Positions 32,955 through 44,600 of a stretch of DNA of 64,000 bases are shown piece after piece; the stretch's first letter is position 1, and every line of letters starts with the position of its first letter. The stretch spans positions 124,001 to 188,000 of the forward strand of contig NW_024468265.1 of assembly GCF_002104995.1 (NCBI RefSeq), read 5' to 3'. Made by a program: the position numbers and the translations under genes. The stretch comes from Linderina pennispora (taxonomy: Eukaryota; Kickxellomycota; Kickxellomycetes; Kickxellales; Kickxellaceae). The notes under the pieces are model-generated. The model saw nothing but the letters and a program-made list of their open reading frames with translations, did no database searches and was not told the DNA's origin.

Positions 32955-34226
32955 TGCCCAGCCATGAAGATGGTCCGCACGAAAGAGACTGGACAGCAGC
33001 TCGTACTTTTTTGTTTTCTCTAGTATTTCCTTTGCTTTCTCCCTGTTCATTCCCCCAGTTTAAAAAGTTGTAAACGTAAATAAAACCGTACCCGGCAAAC
33101 TAAACGCTTATTTGTGTCTAGAATAGAAGGCGTCGAGCAACTGCTTGCCAGAGTTGGACGCCTCTCTCCTCCGCTTCCCTTAGTTTTGTGTATTTTCCTT
33201 CTAACATTTGACAGTAACTATTTGATCAGGGGCGGTCGTTACATCAGGAGCTTGTTGCCAAATGGTCTGCCGTATTCGAGATGGGATCAGTGCACCATTG
33301 CGGCATGTATAGGGACAGACATATAGAGATAATGGTGCACGTTCGAGCGCGTGATTATTTGCGTCTGTGTTTTTCATCAGACACCTATGCTACATTGGAT
33401 AAAAATGAAATGGCGTGAATAGACGCGCGATGTGCTGTCCGTTGCAAACAGCTGCGCTCACTGTTCGGCTGATGGTCGACAGGTAGTTTGGCCACATAAT
33501 CTGTGTCTGATTATTTTCTTTTGATGACCAAGGAGCGTTTCATAATCTTGCCTTGTATGTATATGGCCCAGGTTCCAATATGAGTTTACATGTCATAGCG
33601 CTACCCTCTCCATTGACACTGCAAGTGAATGCATTTTACTAGGGTAATAAAATACCAGTATTTGGGTCACTACTTGGATTACATCTAGAGCAATATAAAA
33701 TAGCCATTAATGCAGTTATGTTCAACCAATAACACCTGTTAGTGGCATTAACATAAATGCTGATGATGTATTAAAAGGAATAAGCTCTTCAAGTAAATGA
33801 CGTTACATAGCACATGCAAGCATTTAACACAAGGTTTCACCTGGATATATAACCGCTGACAAAGTGGGCGACCTTGAAAGGGGTATGGTAGGAGAAGAAT
33901 ACCTTTACATTTGAGAACAGGAACAGTACGTATGATATAGCGGTTTGCAGTACGGCTTGAGATAGCGAAACTATGAAACAGACATAAATGCTGATAACCG
34001 ATCACAGGTTAGGTTAGAATGGAGATAGACATGTAGATATGAAGACATTGCGTAAATTAGTATAGATGAGGGCCTCTGTAAGGGCATTCCCAGCCTTCAC
34101 AACGCCGAAAATGACGATAAAGGGCAAAGTAGTGATATTGGAGGATCACCCATATGTTTATGGATATTTTAAATTCTGCGTGATTCAACAGCTTGAGGGA
34201 CGATTCTCTCGGAAAAGCGCTTCAAA
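32955..34226. other. AT-rich gene-free region
   Basis: Strongly AT-rich and full of stop codons in all frames compared with the flanking genes. It begins with the 3' UTR of the Ala-rich gene (AATAAAA near 33079). No coding domain recognised; probably decayed transposon sequence or a low-GC isochore. Confidence 0.5.
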
Positions 34227-34298
34227 TCCGCAATGGTCCAGTGGCTAGGATCCGACGCTCTCACCGTCGTGGCCGGGGTTCGATTCCCCGTTGCGGAA
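34227..34298 (+). tRNA. tRNA-Glu (anticodon CUC)
   Basis: 72 bases fold into a complete cloverleaf. The acceptor stem is TCCGCAA with TTGCGGA. There is a standard D-arm, an anticodon stem CGACG/CGTCG enclosing loop CTCTCAC (anticodon CTC, reads GAG), and a T-arm CGGGG-TTCGATT-CCCCG. Box A and box B sequences are intact, and a short T run follows (34301-34312) that could end RNA polymerase III transcription. No intron. CCA is not encoded, as expected in a nuclear gene. Confidence 0.96.
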
Positions 34299-35382
34299 CT
34301 TTTGCTTTTGTCATCCTCACCCAATCCACCGGCAGCTCACACTTGTCTTCTTTTTGCTGAACCCATGCCACTGTTCAGTGACCCTGTCTGCATGCTACTC
34401 TGAAGGGTTGTGCTAGCTCTTATACTTGGCATTATCACCACATCAGCTAACACGAGATTTACAGATTCTATTTGTTACCCTTGATGTGTTCAATTAATCA
34501 AAGCGAACTTCAAATGACCAGCGGCCTATAGTTGCAGCATTTAGAGTATGTTTATTCAAAAGAAATATTTTAGTGCATTAAATGCTCTAAATCAAATATC
34601 GCTGGTATACTCGACAATGATGCAGTGGGCTGTACCACAACTAGTACGATTCTTGCCACTAGGTGTGGACAAGAGCTATTTATCTGTACCCGTTGCGAAT
34701 GAAGAATTCCTAGCTACGCCACCCAGCCTTGGCTGACAACGACAATCAAAATAAATCAACCATATGGGGAGCGAAGTAGGAACCCCTGTTGCTGGACACA
34801 GAGTGATGAAGATGCTGACTGCTTAGAATATGAAAGTCCTAGATATAACATGGAGTAGGATGGTAGACACTATAACCCAGAAATACAGCATAGGATATAC
34901 TTCAGTGATAGAAAGTAGTACCTAGGATCTGCATTTACCATATAGGCTTTGTACTTGAAAGGAATATCATGTTTGAAATACATAACACAATCGTAAGAGT
35001 CTACCAATCCAGTCCATTCTTAACTGGATAGTCTAGGTTCCATTTCACTCAATAACGATGTAGTATATACAAATGAACTGGAACAAGATCTGCAGTCAGC
35101 CATTGAGAACACATTGTACTGTATGTTTCATCCTGATTCCTAGATCCATAACACAGTGTCTATGCAAGGGTATAGCGGCTACACTATGTGGCTTAACACA
35201 TGCTAGTATAGGTGCAGGTATCAGCAATTTCTTTACTATTACTAGATATATCATAATGAGTCTGTTAATATCCTAAAAATGACTATACCAATGCAATACT
35301 ATGTAAACTCACTAGGCAAGGTTTTTTTGGGCAGATCTAGTTATTTCTAGTGCCATCCTGTTGGTGACTGGCGAGATTAAGT
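34299..35382. other. AT-rich gene-free region
   Basis: About 1.1 kb of AT-rich sequence with many stops in all frames. Short fragments translate to plausible peptide pieces on either strand, but nothing can be assigned. Its position next to the Fanzor remnant suggests old mobile-element debris. Confidence 0.4.
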
Positions 35383-35442
35383 TTGTCTTTACCAATATAC
35401 AAGATTTTATAGTCTAAAAAGTGTCCGACCATCCGCTAGAAC
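35383..35442 (+). repeat. 60-bp repeat block 1, copy A (TIR-like end)
   Basis: The sequence around 35401-35442, AAGATTTTATAGTC...AAAAGTGTCCGACC...TCCGCTAGAA, recurs on the minus strand at 50502-50558 with only a few differences. Both copies lie upstream of Fanzor coding sequence in the same relative orientation. AGTGTCCGACC resembles the terminal inverted repeats of Tc1/mariner-type elements, but no matching inverted copy was found nearby. Confidence 0.75.
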
Positions 35443-35999
35443 CCTTTTAGTTGATTAAAAATTAAAACTTTTTAACCTCAAAGCGAGTTTGAGTGACTTG
35501 CTCTATAAACTCCTTTTGATCTTGTGCGGCATCTGACCTCATCGGTGAAACTAGGGTGACAAGTTGTTATTGTAGTGGTCACAGGTCTCCACTATATATC
35601 TCCATTGGTTCAGCGCAAGAGCTGCTCTCATTGTCGGTCGGCCTGATAACTTCCATAGTGGCATCATGGTGGTCATCACCGGCTGCGCAACACTCTTAGG
35701 ATATTTATCTATGAGGACCTATTGAATAAGGCCATATAGCTCTTCTAGCGGTCATGCAATATTTGTGGGTTTATTTTACAAATTAATTTGTCTTATGAAC
35801 ATGCGTAGGCAGTAGTATTTGGGCCACAATGGATCCAGTCTGTATAGACTGATTCAAGTGACTGTATCGGTGCTAAGGGCCCCAAGAACCATGCAAGCCA
35901 AATCATTTTTAATAAAAAGTTCTTAATGCTATGCATACGCAATAAACCAAAACTGAACAGCATCATTTCTCTTCTTGTTTTGCCTATTGAATTTCTCAA
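35443..35999. other. AT-rich stretch before Fanzor copy A
   Basis: Apart from repeat block 2 this contains no clear gene. It probably includes the 5' flank of the Fanzor reading frame. Confidence 0.4.
35510..35705 (-). repeat. ~200-bp diverged repeat block 2, copy A
   Basis: This stretch matches 50645-50860 at perhaps 70-75% by eye, including CTCCATTGGTTCAGCG and TTGTCGGTCG. Read on the minus strand it encodes a peptide with PTDNESSSCAEPMEI, related to the open frame in copy B, but here it is cut by TGA and TAA codons. It therefore looks like a decayed coding exon. Confidence 0.65.
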
Positions 36000-37490
36000 A
36001 TGAATATTACCCGCAGCACTACTGTCATAAAGACATCACTTGGTGGTATTGGCTTCCGTGATTCTATGTTGCCCCGCCTAGAGCAATTTGTACACAGCGT
36101 CAATATCATCAAGGAGCATACATACATGCTTGCACGATGGATACTACTCCATCAACTAGCTTATGATGATGCTTTTGACCCTGCAACATTTGTGATAAAG
36201 GGGGTTTTCGTTCTATTTATTTATTCATTTATCACAACCTGAAGGCGAAGACGGCCATATCTGCCGAGGATTTCGTCAACCGGAAGGGCAGGTCCGAACT
36301 GTTAACCGCAGATTTCAGTGATGTAGTTAGATACCATATTTATGATTATCTATTGCATAATGGCGATATCGAGCTACATGGTGTACGTGAAATGAATCAA
36401 GTAGCAACATATGTTGATACCGAGCTGCTAACAGCATACAAGAACAATATTGTGTTGCACTATGGCACTTGCCTACAGCGGATTCTGGCCAAATTGATTG
36501 ATATTCGCAGCCGCAAAAACACACTGCACAGTACAATGGGCAATGTGTCCAAGGCTGAGTTCAATGACGCATGTCAAGTGTGTATTTATACACCTGCACA
36601 GAAGCTCCGCCAGGCAGTTGCCTCTAGGCACCCTGATCTCAGTGTGCTCACCCCACCGATGCTTGCAATCTACAACAAGCTGGCACCAGTCCTTAATGCC
36701 TATGATGCCAAGTACAGATTCGCCAAAGACAGCCGATACTATGATGCCAAGGTAAATCCACTTCAGCATCTGCGTGCATACATTCGCCTATGCCAGCTTA
36801 TCGAGAATGAGCAGCTTGGCAAGTCTCCCCCCAATGCTTGCCTCTGCGGACATCATGGATCCCAGGCCATGTGCGCTTAGACAAGCAAATAATCAAGCAG
36901 GTATTTATTTCGAAAACATGCGAGCAGGTTACCAAGATCAACACAGCAAAGAGGGCAGCAACAGAGGCAAGGAAAGCAGCAGAAAAGGGCGAAAGATTGG
37001 CCAAGAAGGCTGCACGCGAAGCAGCGAAGATGCCACCAGATGAAACAGAGGCCACTGCAGCAACTGCAGCAGTGGCGGCTGATTCACTTGCTGGTGCATC
37101 AGCGGCAGCAGCAGATACTGTTGCAGCACTTAACAATGCATATGCACCAGCACCCCCAGTCTGTGCACACGACCCGGTCCAAGGGATCACACAATCTGTG
37201 TGGGATGTGTGGGGCCGGGTCGCAGATCTAACATCAAAGCCATTTAAGGCGCATGGTGATAGAAAATTTCACGGAATGGCAACAACAGTTGGTATAACGA
37301 TATGCATTTTGTTGCAAGACAAGATATTCAAGGCTGATGCTGCAGTAGATGCTGATGGCTACAGGCGATGCTACAGGAGGCGATGCTGCGGGAGGCAATG
37401 CTGTGGGAGGCGATACTATAGCTGACTGTCGCTATATCCACCAGATCCCACAGCCAGAGATGCAGAATCTGAATGGCCGCTGTGTATTCA
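36000..37490 (+). pseudogene. Fanzor (eukaryotic TnpB-like) gene, copy A, lacking the RuvC nuclease domain
   Basis: The start is placed at the ATG at 36000 (MNITRSTTVIKTSLGGIGFR). The N-terminal helical domain reads FVHSVNIIKEHTYMLARWIL, then, after a shift in a G5 run near 36200, TAISAEDFVNRKGRSELL and HGVREMNQVATYVDTELLTA. A C6 run near 36826 breaks the frame again before PLRTSWIPGHVRLDKQII. An Ala-rich insert follows (AKRAATEARKAAEKGERLAK), then SVWDVWGRVADLTSKPFKAH. A GGDA/GGNA mini-repeat leads to PQPEMQNLNGRCVF, where homology to copy B stops, one residue before copy B continues I-D-P-G, its first RuvC aspartate. About 33 bases later the EPL1 frame ends. With the nuclease core missing this copy cannot cleave DNA. 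Family assignment rests on copy B. Confidence 0.8.
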
Positions 37491-37523
37491 GAGGAGCACA
37501 ATGGTTTTATTCTGTCTAGTGTC

Positions 37524-39978
37524 TCAAATAGCATCACTACAATATCCCATTCCAGGTTTAAACATGTACCACCACAATTTCCAATACATAATACACGGTG
37601 TGTTTGCGCAAATGCATTTATATAAGTTAAAAGTACAGGGCACGAAAGAAAGGAGAAAATATAGTCGAGACGAAGACGGGAGGAGGAATGGTGGGTTCGA
37701 AATGAAGCGCCGAGAGGTTTTTTTTTTAGTGGGGGGGGCAGAGGTTATCCAGTGGCGGTGCCATGGTGGACCGGAAGACTCTGGACGATGCTGTTGCGGC
37801 CACGCAGTCATGCCAGCAGCTGCGGACGCTGCGCTGCGAATAACTGCAGCAGCAGCCTGTGCAGCAGCAGATGCGGGTGGCGGATGACTGGCGGCGACAG
37901 TGCTCATCGCTGGGCTGCTGCTTGGCATTGCCCGCGACATGCTTGGCGGCGGCTGCACCGTCTGCCTGGCCGTCATCAGGGCCGAGTCATCGGCAGTGAC
38001 CAGTTTCGGGGTACTGCTGATTGTTGCAGCAACTGAGCCTATCGATGACACCGGCGTGCGCGGTGACGTACCCTTCTCCAACAGCGACGTCGGCGTGGGT
38101 GTAATCGACAGTTCTGGCAAAGACGCAGCTCCAATGATCGACAGTGGTGGCGTTAGCGGCTGGCCCACTGTCGTTGACGATGATGATGACGATGACACCG
38201 ATGACAGCGACAACTTCATGGCCGACACACTGTCAGTGGGCACATTATTGGCATTGGGCGGTGTCAGGGGCTGCGACTGTGGCTGCCTCACGCTGCCCTG
38301 CTGGCCAGCGTCGACTAGCAATGCTGTGAACGTAAACGGCTTAAGTAAGTCCTCAGGCAGCCCACAGATGACAGTGCTGGCACAGACTTGTTCGACTGGC
38401 TGGGTCGCAGTTTGGCGAAATCGTCTGGCTTCAGCAACCCGAGTCTGTATTTTTGCACCTTCTCGTGGGCACGGAGTGCGAGCGCACAGTCCTGCGGTCC
38501 AGGTACATTCTGCCGAGTCGTCCACGACGCACGCGGTATGCATGGGCAGGCGTCGTCTGCGGCGACCAGAACGACGCCATTAATGGGTTGATCGCTGGGT
38601 TTGTGTGCAGCAAGAGACCACCATTGAAGGTTGCGTCGACCCAGCCGCCATTCAGCTGCTGGTCATGCTCTGCTACACGTGACCGCAGCTGCTCCTGCAT
38701 CTCGACCATATGCTTGGGTGCCGGGTACTGGTGCACTGGTACTGTCCGCGGGAGTGCATACGGCTGGGGCACAACCGCGTCGCCAAGTGCAGAGGCCACA
38801 CGCGGCGACGCATTGCCCGAAGCAGCGGCAGCAGCGGCAGCAGCGGCAGCAGCAGTGGCCAGCCCCGAAGCAATCCTGGGCTTGCGGGCATTGCCACGAG
38901 CGCCACGCTGGGTCGGATCGCGAGCTCCCATCCGCTTGCGCTGCTGCACTGGCGGCACAAACAGGTCGTCGAACTCCTGCACCGTTGCGTTGAGCTTGCG
39001 GCGCATGCGCAGCACATTGGCCCGCTGGTGTGTGATGGTCAGCGACTCGGTTGAGATCTCCAGCTTGGCCTGCTCGCGTGCCAAGCACGAGTCCAGGAGC
39101 TGTGCCACAGATGCCAGATTGCTGCGCATCCGCCGCATCTGCTCCAGTGATCTCTGATCCGCCCGCCGGGTCTTGCGGCCCTGGCGCACCTCGCGTCGCC
39201 GGAAACACACATACGGGTCAATCTCGGTCTTCGACACGTCCTCGAACTGCAGCGCTGGTATGATTGGCTTGAATTCGGCCTTTTGTCGCCGCTCCTGCCA
39301 GTGCTCAAACACAACCCCGATTGTCGACACATCGAATGGCCGATCGCGGTCAGCTGCATGGGCTGCAAGGTACTCGATGGTTGGGATGTCCTCTACCCGT
39401 GTGAAAACCATGTCCTTGGTTAGCGTTTCCAGCTGGTCCATGGCAGCTTCGAACTGGTCGGCGCTGAGCTGCAGCAGCCCCACCTTCCCCCGTTTCTTAT
39501 TCGTCGCCGCCAGCCATGTGTCGTCGTTGTCATCCATGCAATACATGGGTGCGCAGCACTCCTCGACAGTCTCGGACGACCGGATTAGCGACGTCGGGCA
39601 TTTGAAGTCCTTGCGGTACAGCCTATCGTAGCCCGGTATGCGCTTCGACGCATCTGGCGTCGGGATGTACACCTGCTTGGCCGGCGCGCCGCCCGTGTGT
39701 GCCGCGTGTGTGGCTGAGATGGCCGCTTGCAGATGGTGCTCCTACAAAAAGAACACAGTAAATCAGCCATATGATCCAGTAATCCACAACCGGTTTGGGA
39801 TTAGGTGTTGGCCGCGTGTACTTACCGCCTCCTCGTCCTTTTCCACGCCAGTCTCGATGGCATCGACTTGCCGGTTATCGTCATCCTCTAGGTCGTCGAG
39901 GTCCGTCGCGCGGTAGACGGGCAAGGCGCGTCGGAGGTCGACCTTGCGTGCGCGGAACCGCTGAGCATGACTGACCAT
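37524..39978 (-). CDS. EPL1: EPL1, enhancer-of-polycomb-like subunit of NuA4
   Basis: Epl1 scaffolds the Esa1 histone acetyltransferase module. Exon 1 is 39826-39978 from the ATG at 39976-39978 (RFRARKVDLRRALPVYRATD). An 84-nt intron at 39742-39825 follows (GTAAGT donor, TAG acceptor). The EPcA domain continues with KQVYIPTPDASKRIPGYDRL and APMYCMDDNDDTWL, the typical Epl1 block, then DPYVCFRRREVRQGRKTRRA, also diagnostic. An Ala run near residue 330 precedes the C-terminal half. One-base shifts near 38500 and 38400 move the reading to the frame with PEDLLKPFTFTALLVDAG and a Ser/Thr/Pro-rich tail. The true stop is uncertain: the frame ends at 37524, but its last ~80 codons look like 3' UTR. 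Another frame would end at 37726. Confidence 0.88.
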
Positions 39979-42643
39979 AGCCACCAGTTATGAGCGAAGC
40001 GAAAAATAACAGCGCTGGCGGGTGTCTGTGAGGGGCTGGCGGGGTGATAAAAATCTGACTGAAGCTCACCGAAGGCCGAAGAATGACCAAAAAAAAAAAA
40101 GCCACCCCAAAATAAATGAGTCGCTATGGTGAGGGAAAAATTGCCCAGGCGCGCGCTTGCGGGTGCGGAATTGGCGAAAAAATAAGAAGAAAAAATTCGT
40201 GAGAAGAGTTTTTCCAAGCTAAACGCAAGCCCGCTCCTTTTTTTCAAGCTGAAGCAGGGCTTTTTGTAGAGGGGGAAGAGACAGAGATGAGGTCCCAGTG
40301 CACACCCGGTAGAGGGGACGGGGTTAGAAGATATGTGTTGTAGAAGAGGGCGGTAGAAGGCAGGCTCTCCTCTTCGCTTAGTGTCAAAAAGTGTAAGGAA
40401 AAATATGCTCTGCGGCCAGAAAATTTTTTCTTGCTCTGCTTTTTGCTCTTTCGTGGTTCTTTCCGTGATTCCTTGGCCGTCGCTGTGTGAGGAGGATTTC
40501 GAAAAACCGCAGAAAATTGTCTTGGTGGGGGCAGTGCAAAGGGCAGATTATTTTTGGCAAAGAGGGGGCCATTTACAGGCCAGGTGGCCCCCAAAACGCG
40601 CTGATTGGCTGGACGGATGATCACGCATTCTGCTGATCGCGATCCACTAATCATATTGCCGCCCTGGCTTCTGGTGCGGCTCATGCAGAAAACGTTGGAG
40701 CTGGAGAGTATTCTGCACGCAGGAACCGGGTCGGTTGCGGGTGGAGAGAGATACACCGATGCTCGCCAGGGAACATGTCAGAAGATAAGCGACATGTCGC
40801 TGTGCATGCTGGGCGTATGTGAAACTCTGCATATAATCACGGTGCATATGTACTAAACATGTATGTGGCAGACGTGTCTGGATCCGACTTAATCTTGCAG
40901 CAAGCTTGCAGGGCCGAGGCACATTACAACATGTGTTTCAGATAGGAGCATTGAGTTCACTGTGGTCAGGAGGAGCAGCACTGCACTGCGCTTTTGGGCG
41001 GCGTCAACTCCTACGTTGATATGATGTATGTGATCGAATATGACCTTCTGCTTTTGTATAAATTAATTTCCGATAACAATGACAACAGCGAACAATCAGC
41101 TATGATCTACAGAGTGTATTTGTATATCACTCGCTTGGGTCGAGAGGTTTAGTAGTCGCTGCACCAAAGTTGCTCTATCCGTTAGACGTGCTCTTTCTAG
41201 CAGGCTTCTCAGTGGCAACATATGGACTAGTGGGTATTTGATATAGCTGTCTGTCCACTGTTGTTTGACAGCTGACGGTTAAGCAGATATGCACAATATA
41301 AAACTAGCACACCCTAGGTGAATGTGGGACTAATATAGATGACTGAAAACTCGGGTGCTAATGCTTGAGCAATGTATATATTGGGCGCATATATCTGCCT
41401 TTACTTCATCGCAAGCATCAGCTCTGCACCCTGGTATTATTGCGGGGGCTATTTCTGCATGGCTCATACTGTGCCACCAGTAGCTACACCAGGGCAGCCA
41501 TGGCTCTTGGGGAGTGGACAGCTGTGTCCGACAGATGCTGCACTCTGCATGTCGCGTGCACACCCCTAATCACATAATTATTGCTGATCCCGATCATTTC
41601 GTTCCCACATGACCCAGGTTTCAGTCCAGGCCACTTTCCTGCCGGAAAGCAGTCAGCTGGACCTTGGTATGGCAGGCTCCGCGGTTCAAAGAAGCAACGC
41701 GATGCTCCATGGTCTCGTCCCCTGAATCGCCGTTCCGTTTAATTTCCAGGTCTGCAGCGCGAGCCTTTCTGGAAATAAGCACTGCAAACGTTTTTTTTAG
41801 AGTTCATGAGCCCGGAGAAAAAGCTGTCAGTTATCTGGTTAGCGCGCACAGCCTTATCTCTGTCCGAGCCAGCTGGTTTCGGCTGCTCTTTTGGTTGGCG
41901 CAGGAAATGGGACGACGGGCCGTGCACGCTCCGTACCCATCCCCTACCATTTTTATCTGCGCGAAACGATCGCTCCAGTGTTTACCTTTTTTCTGTGGAA
42001 GCTGGACTAGAGATCTCGCATGCCATTTACGCACATATCGGCAGCCAGCATGCCTCCTCGTCTGCTGGCTACCCCCCAACTTTTTATGTGCAGAAGGAGA
42101 AGAGGGGTTTCTGGTTGGCGTTAATGAACCCACTTGCGTGAGTGCGGGACCACTGTTCAAGATTAAAGTTATCACTGTTTGCCTTTGTGCGACGCGCCTC
42201 TGCGATCTTCAACGAGAGGTTTCAGAGCCAGCAGGTTTTCGGGCAAGACAGATCCTTTGCTCTGTCAAGAGGTTCCACTCTCTTGTCTTTTCTTCATTCA
42301 TTATTTCGCTGCACTATTTTTCTTTTTCGCTACTGCACGATTGCACTGACTCTTTTTTGTTTGCGGCATCGCTAACTTTATCTTTGGTACTGATCTGAGC
42401 TGCGGGGGACTTTAGGTACCTGGCAGTTCCCTAAATAATAAACAAGGTTTCGGAAACAGAAGCCGTCGGACTCTTGTGGTTTCACAGTCCACAGAGCTAT
42501 AAATAAAGCCAACGGCTCTTGAAAGAGAAATATTTACGCGGGTATTCTCAGTCGCGCACCTCCCCGTTCATTCCTACAGACCGGCCGGCTTTTAGACAAT
42601 CAGCAGCGGCCAAGCCCAGGGGAAAAGAAGCAAAAATAAAGTG
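39979..42643. other. long divergent intergenic region between EPL1 and the Kelch gene
   Basis: About 2.66 kb between two divergent starts. An A11 run lies near 40090 and an AT-rich patch at 40930-41400. A 244-codon plus-strand frame at 41664-42398 begins with GTG and is Ser/Leu/Phe/Cys-rich with no domain; it is probably pyrimidine-rich leader of the Kelch gene. No RNA gene recognised. Confidence 0.45.
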
Positions 42644-44312
42644 ATGGACAACATCAACAATAACAAAAGCATGGCCTCCCTGCGGTCCCGCATGGCGGGC
42701 GCCCGGCCAACGACATCCTCGGCACGGCGCGCAGAGGACGCTTCAGCACTTGCTCTGCAGTGGGACGACAGCGAGAGCGAGCAGCTGTCGAGCTCAGCGT
42801 ACATGGCGGGGGTTCGGCGGCAGCAGCGGGCAACGATGCCGGCACAGTCTCACCTGCCGTCGCAGATAGCGGCAGCGCTGAAGACAAGCCCTGCGATCAA
42901 CAATGGCGGGAGCAATCCGATAACCCCAGCTTCCGCGACTTCTTCTCCACTTTCACCTCATTTCCCCAATTCCTTCGCTTCGCCTAAAACTGCTCTCTTG
43001 GGGATCTCCAACGCTTCTCCGGTCATTCGCACGAAACGGTCGACGTCGCTCAAGCTTCCCGAAGACAAAGCCCCTGGCAGCAATTCAGAACCCGCAGCTA
43101 TGACCATGTTGAAGACTCGCAAGCTGAGCCCGCCGCCGTTGCCGGCCGACGCAGGCATGCCGCAGAGCAGCCTAGTGAAAAATAAACTGTCGTCGCACAC
43201 GCTGCGCGGCACTGCTTACTCGCCAGAGCCCATTGCTGAGGAGGAGGAGCCTGGTGCGAGAGCCGCCGCACGGCCAATCGCAGCAGCAGCCCGGCGCTCG
43301 ACAATTCAGCAAGGGATGGAGCCACGGGCACCGACGCCAGCCATGTACTGGTCGAAGCGCAAGACGTGGGGGCAGCGGCCGCCAAAGATGCGGTCGCAGA
43401 CAATGAACATGGTGGGCTCGCTGATGTACGTGTTTGGTGGGTGGGACAACCAAAAGTGCTACTCGGACGTCTATGTGCTGGACACAGAGACCATGTTCTG
43501 GACGCTGACTGCAGACGACAGGCGACCATGTGCCGGCGTGCCGTGCGCACACGTCGACGGCAGTGGACCACCGGCTGTTTGTGTTTGGCGGCGGCGATGG
43601 GACACGCTACTTCAACGAGCTGTACGTCTTTGACACCAAGTCGTTGGTGTGGGCCAAGCCCAAGGTGGCTGGGCAGGTACCGTCGGCCCGGCGCACGCAC
43701 ACCTGCTTCCACCACAACGGGTATGTGTATCTGTTCGGCGGTGGCGACGGCCACAAGGCGCTGAACGACTTGTACCGCGTCAAGGCTGAGCCGAACGCGC
43801 AGGGCGCCTATGAATGGGAGATTGTCGAGACGTCTGGCGGCAGGCCGTTCCCGCGCGGATACCACACAACGACGCTGGTGGGCAGCCAGGTAGTTGTGTT
43901 TGGCGGGTCTGACGGCCAGGAATGCTTTGGCGACACATCGCTGCTGGATCTGACCACAATGCAGTGGTCACATATTGCTATTGACCCGCCGCTGACCCGC
44001 CTGGCCCACACAGCCACGCTGGTTGGCATGTACTTGTTTGTGGTGTGCGGCCACGATGGCTCAGAGTATGCCAACCAGGTGCTGATGCTGCAGCTCGACA
44101 CGCTGAGGTGGGAGACCCGCGTTATATATGGCGTTGCGCCGCAGCCCCGCGGGTATCACGCCTGCGCCCTGGACGACGGCAGGCTGTTCTTGCATGGCGG
44201 ATATAATGGCCAGGAGGTCTTTGATGACCTGTATACGCTTGAGCTCAGCTCGTACGCGTATCTGCCGCAGGTGCCAGAGTTCACCATCGGGTGCCACCGT
44301 GAAGCCAGCTAG
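42644..44312 (+). CDS. Kelch-repeat protein with disordered N-terminal region
   Basis: The ATG at 42644 opens MDNINNNKSMASLRSRMAGA. The first ~230 residues are Ser/Pro/Ala-rich and disordered. A Kelch propeller then fills the rest: SLMYVFGGWDNQKCYSDVYV, HRLFVFGGGDGTRYFNELYV, GYVYLFGGGDGHKALNDLYR, SQVVVFGGSDGQECFGDTSL, TLVGMYLFVVCGHDGSEYAN and RLFLHGGYNGQEVFDDLYTL. That is six repeats with the GG and Y/W signature. One extra base in GG near 43535 shifts the frame between repeats one and two. Fungal relatives of this layout (Tea1, Ral2) act in polarity or Ras signalling, but the domain alone does not prove that here. The stop is at 44310-44312. Confidence 0.92.
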
Positions 44313-44600
44313 CCCTCACTAAAAAAAACCACATTTGACTTTATTTTGCAACTCACACTCCTCGTTCAAGCGACTCTAATAAACTCTCGCCCACTTCATT
44401 TCATGCGAGTGCCAGTATCAGCGTGTTTTCCAAAACAAAGCTAGGGCCAATCAGACGGCATTGGCTGTTTCCAGATTAGTGCTCAGTAGCTTTCAGAATT
44501 TTTTACCTTGGCTGCTTCTTTTCGCGCTCAATTAACAACTCAATTTCTCACATATTTGTTTACGTTAATTCACCCCCTTGCTACACATACACTACCGACA

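Noticed and set aside
41664..42398. A 244-codon plus-strand frame upstream of the Kelch gene
   Set aside because: GTG start, Cys/Phe/Ser-rich composition, no domain, and sits in a pyrimidine-rich leader region.
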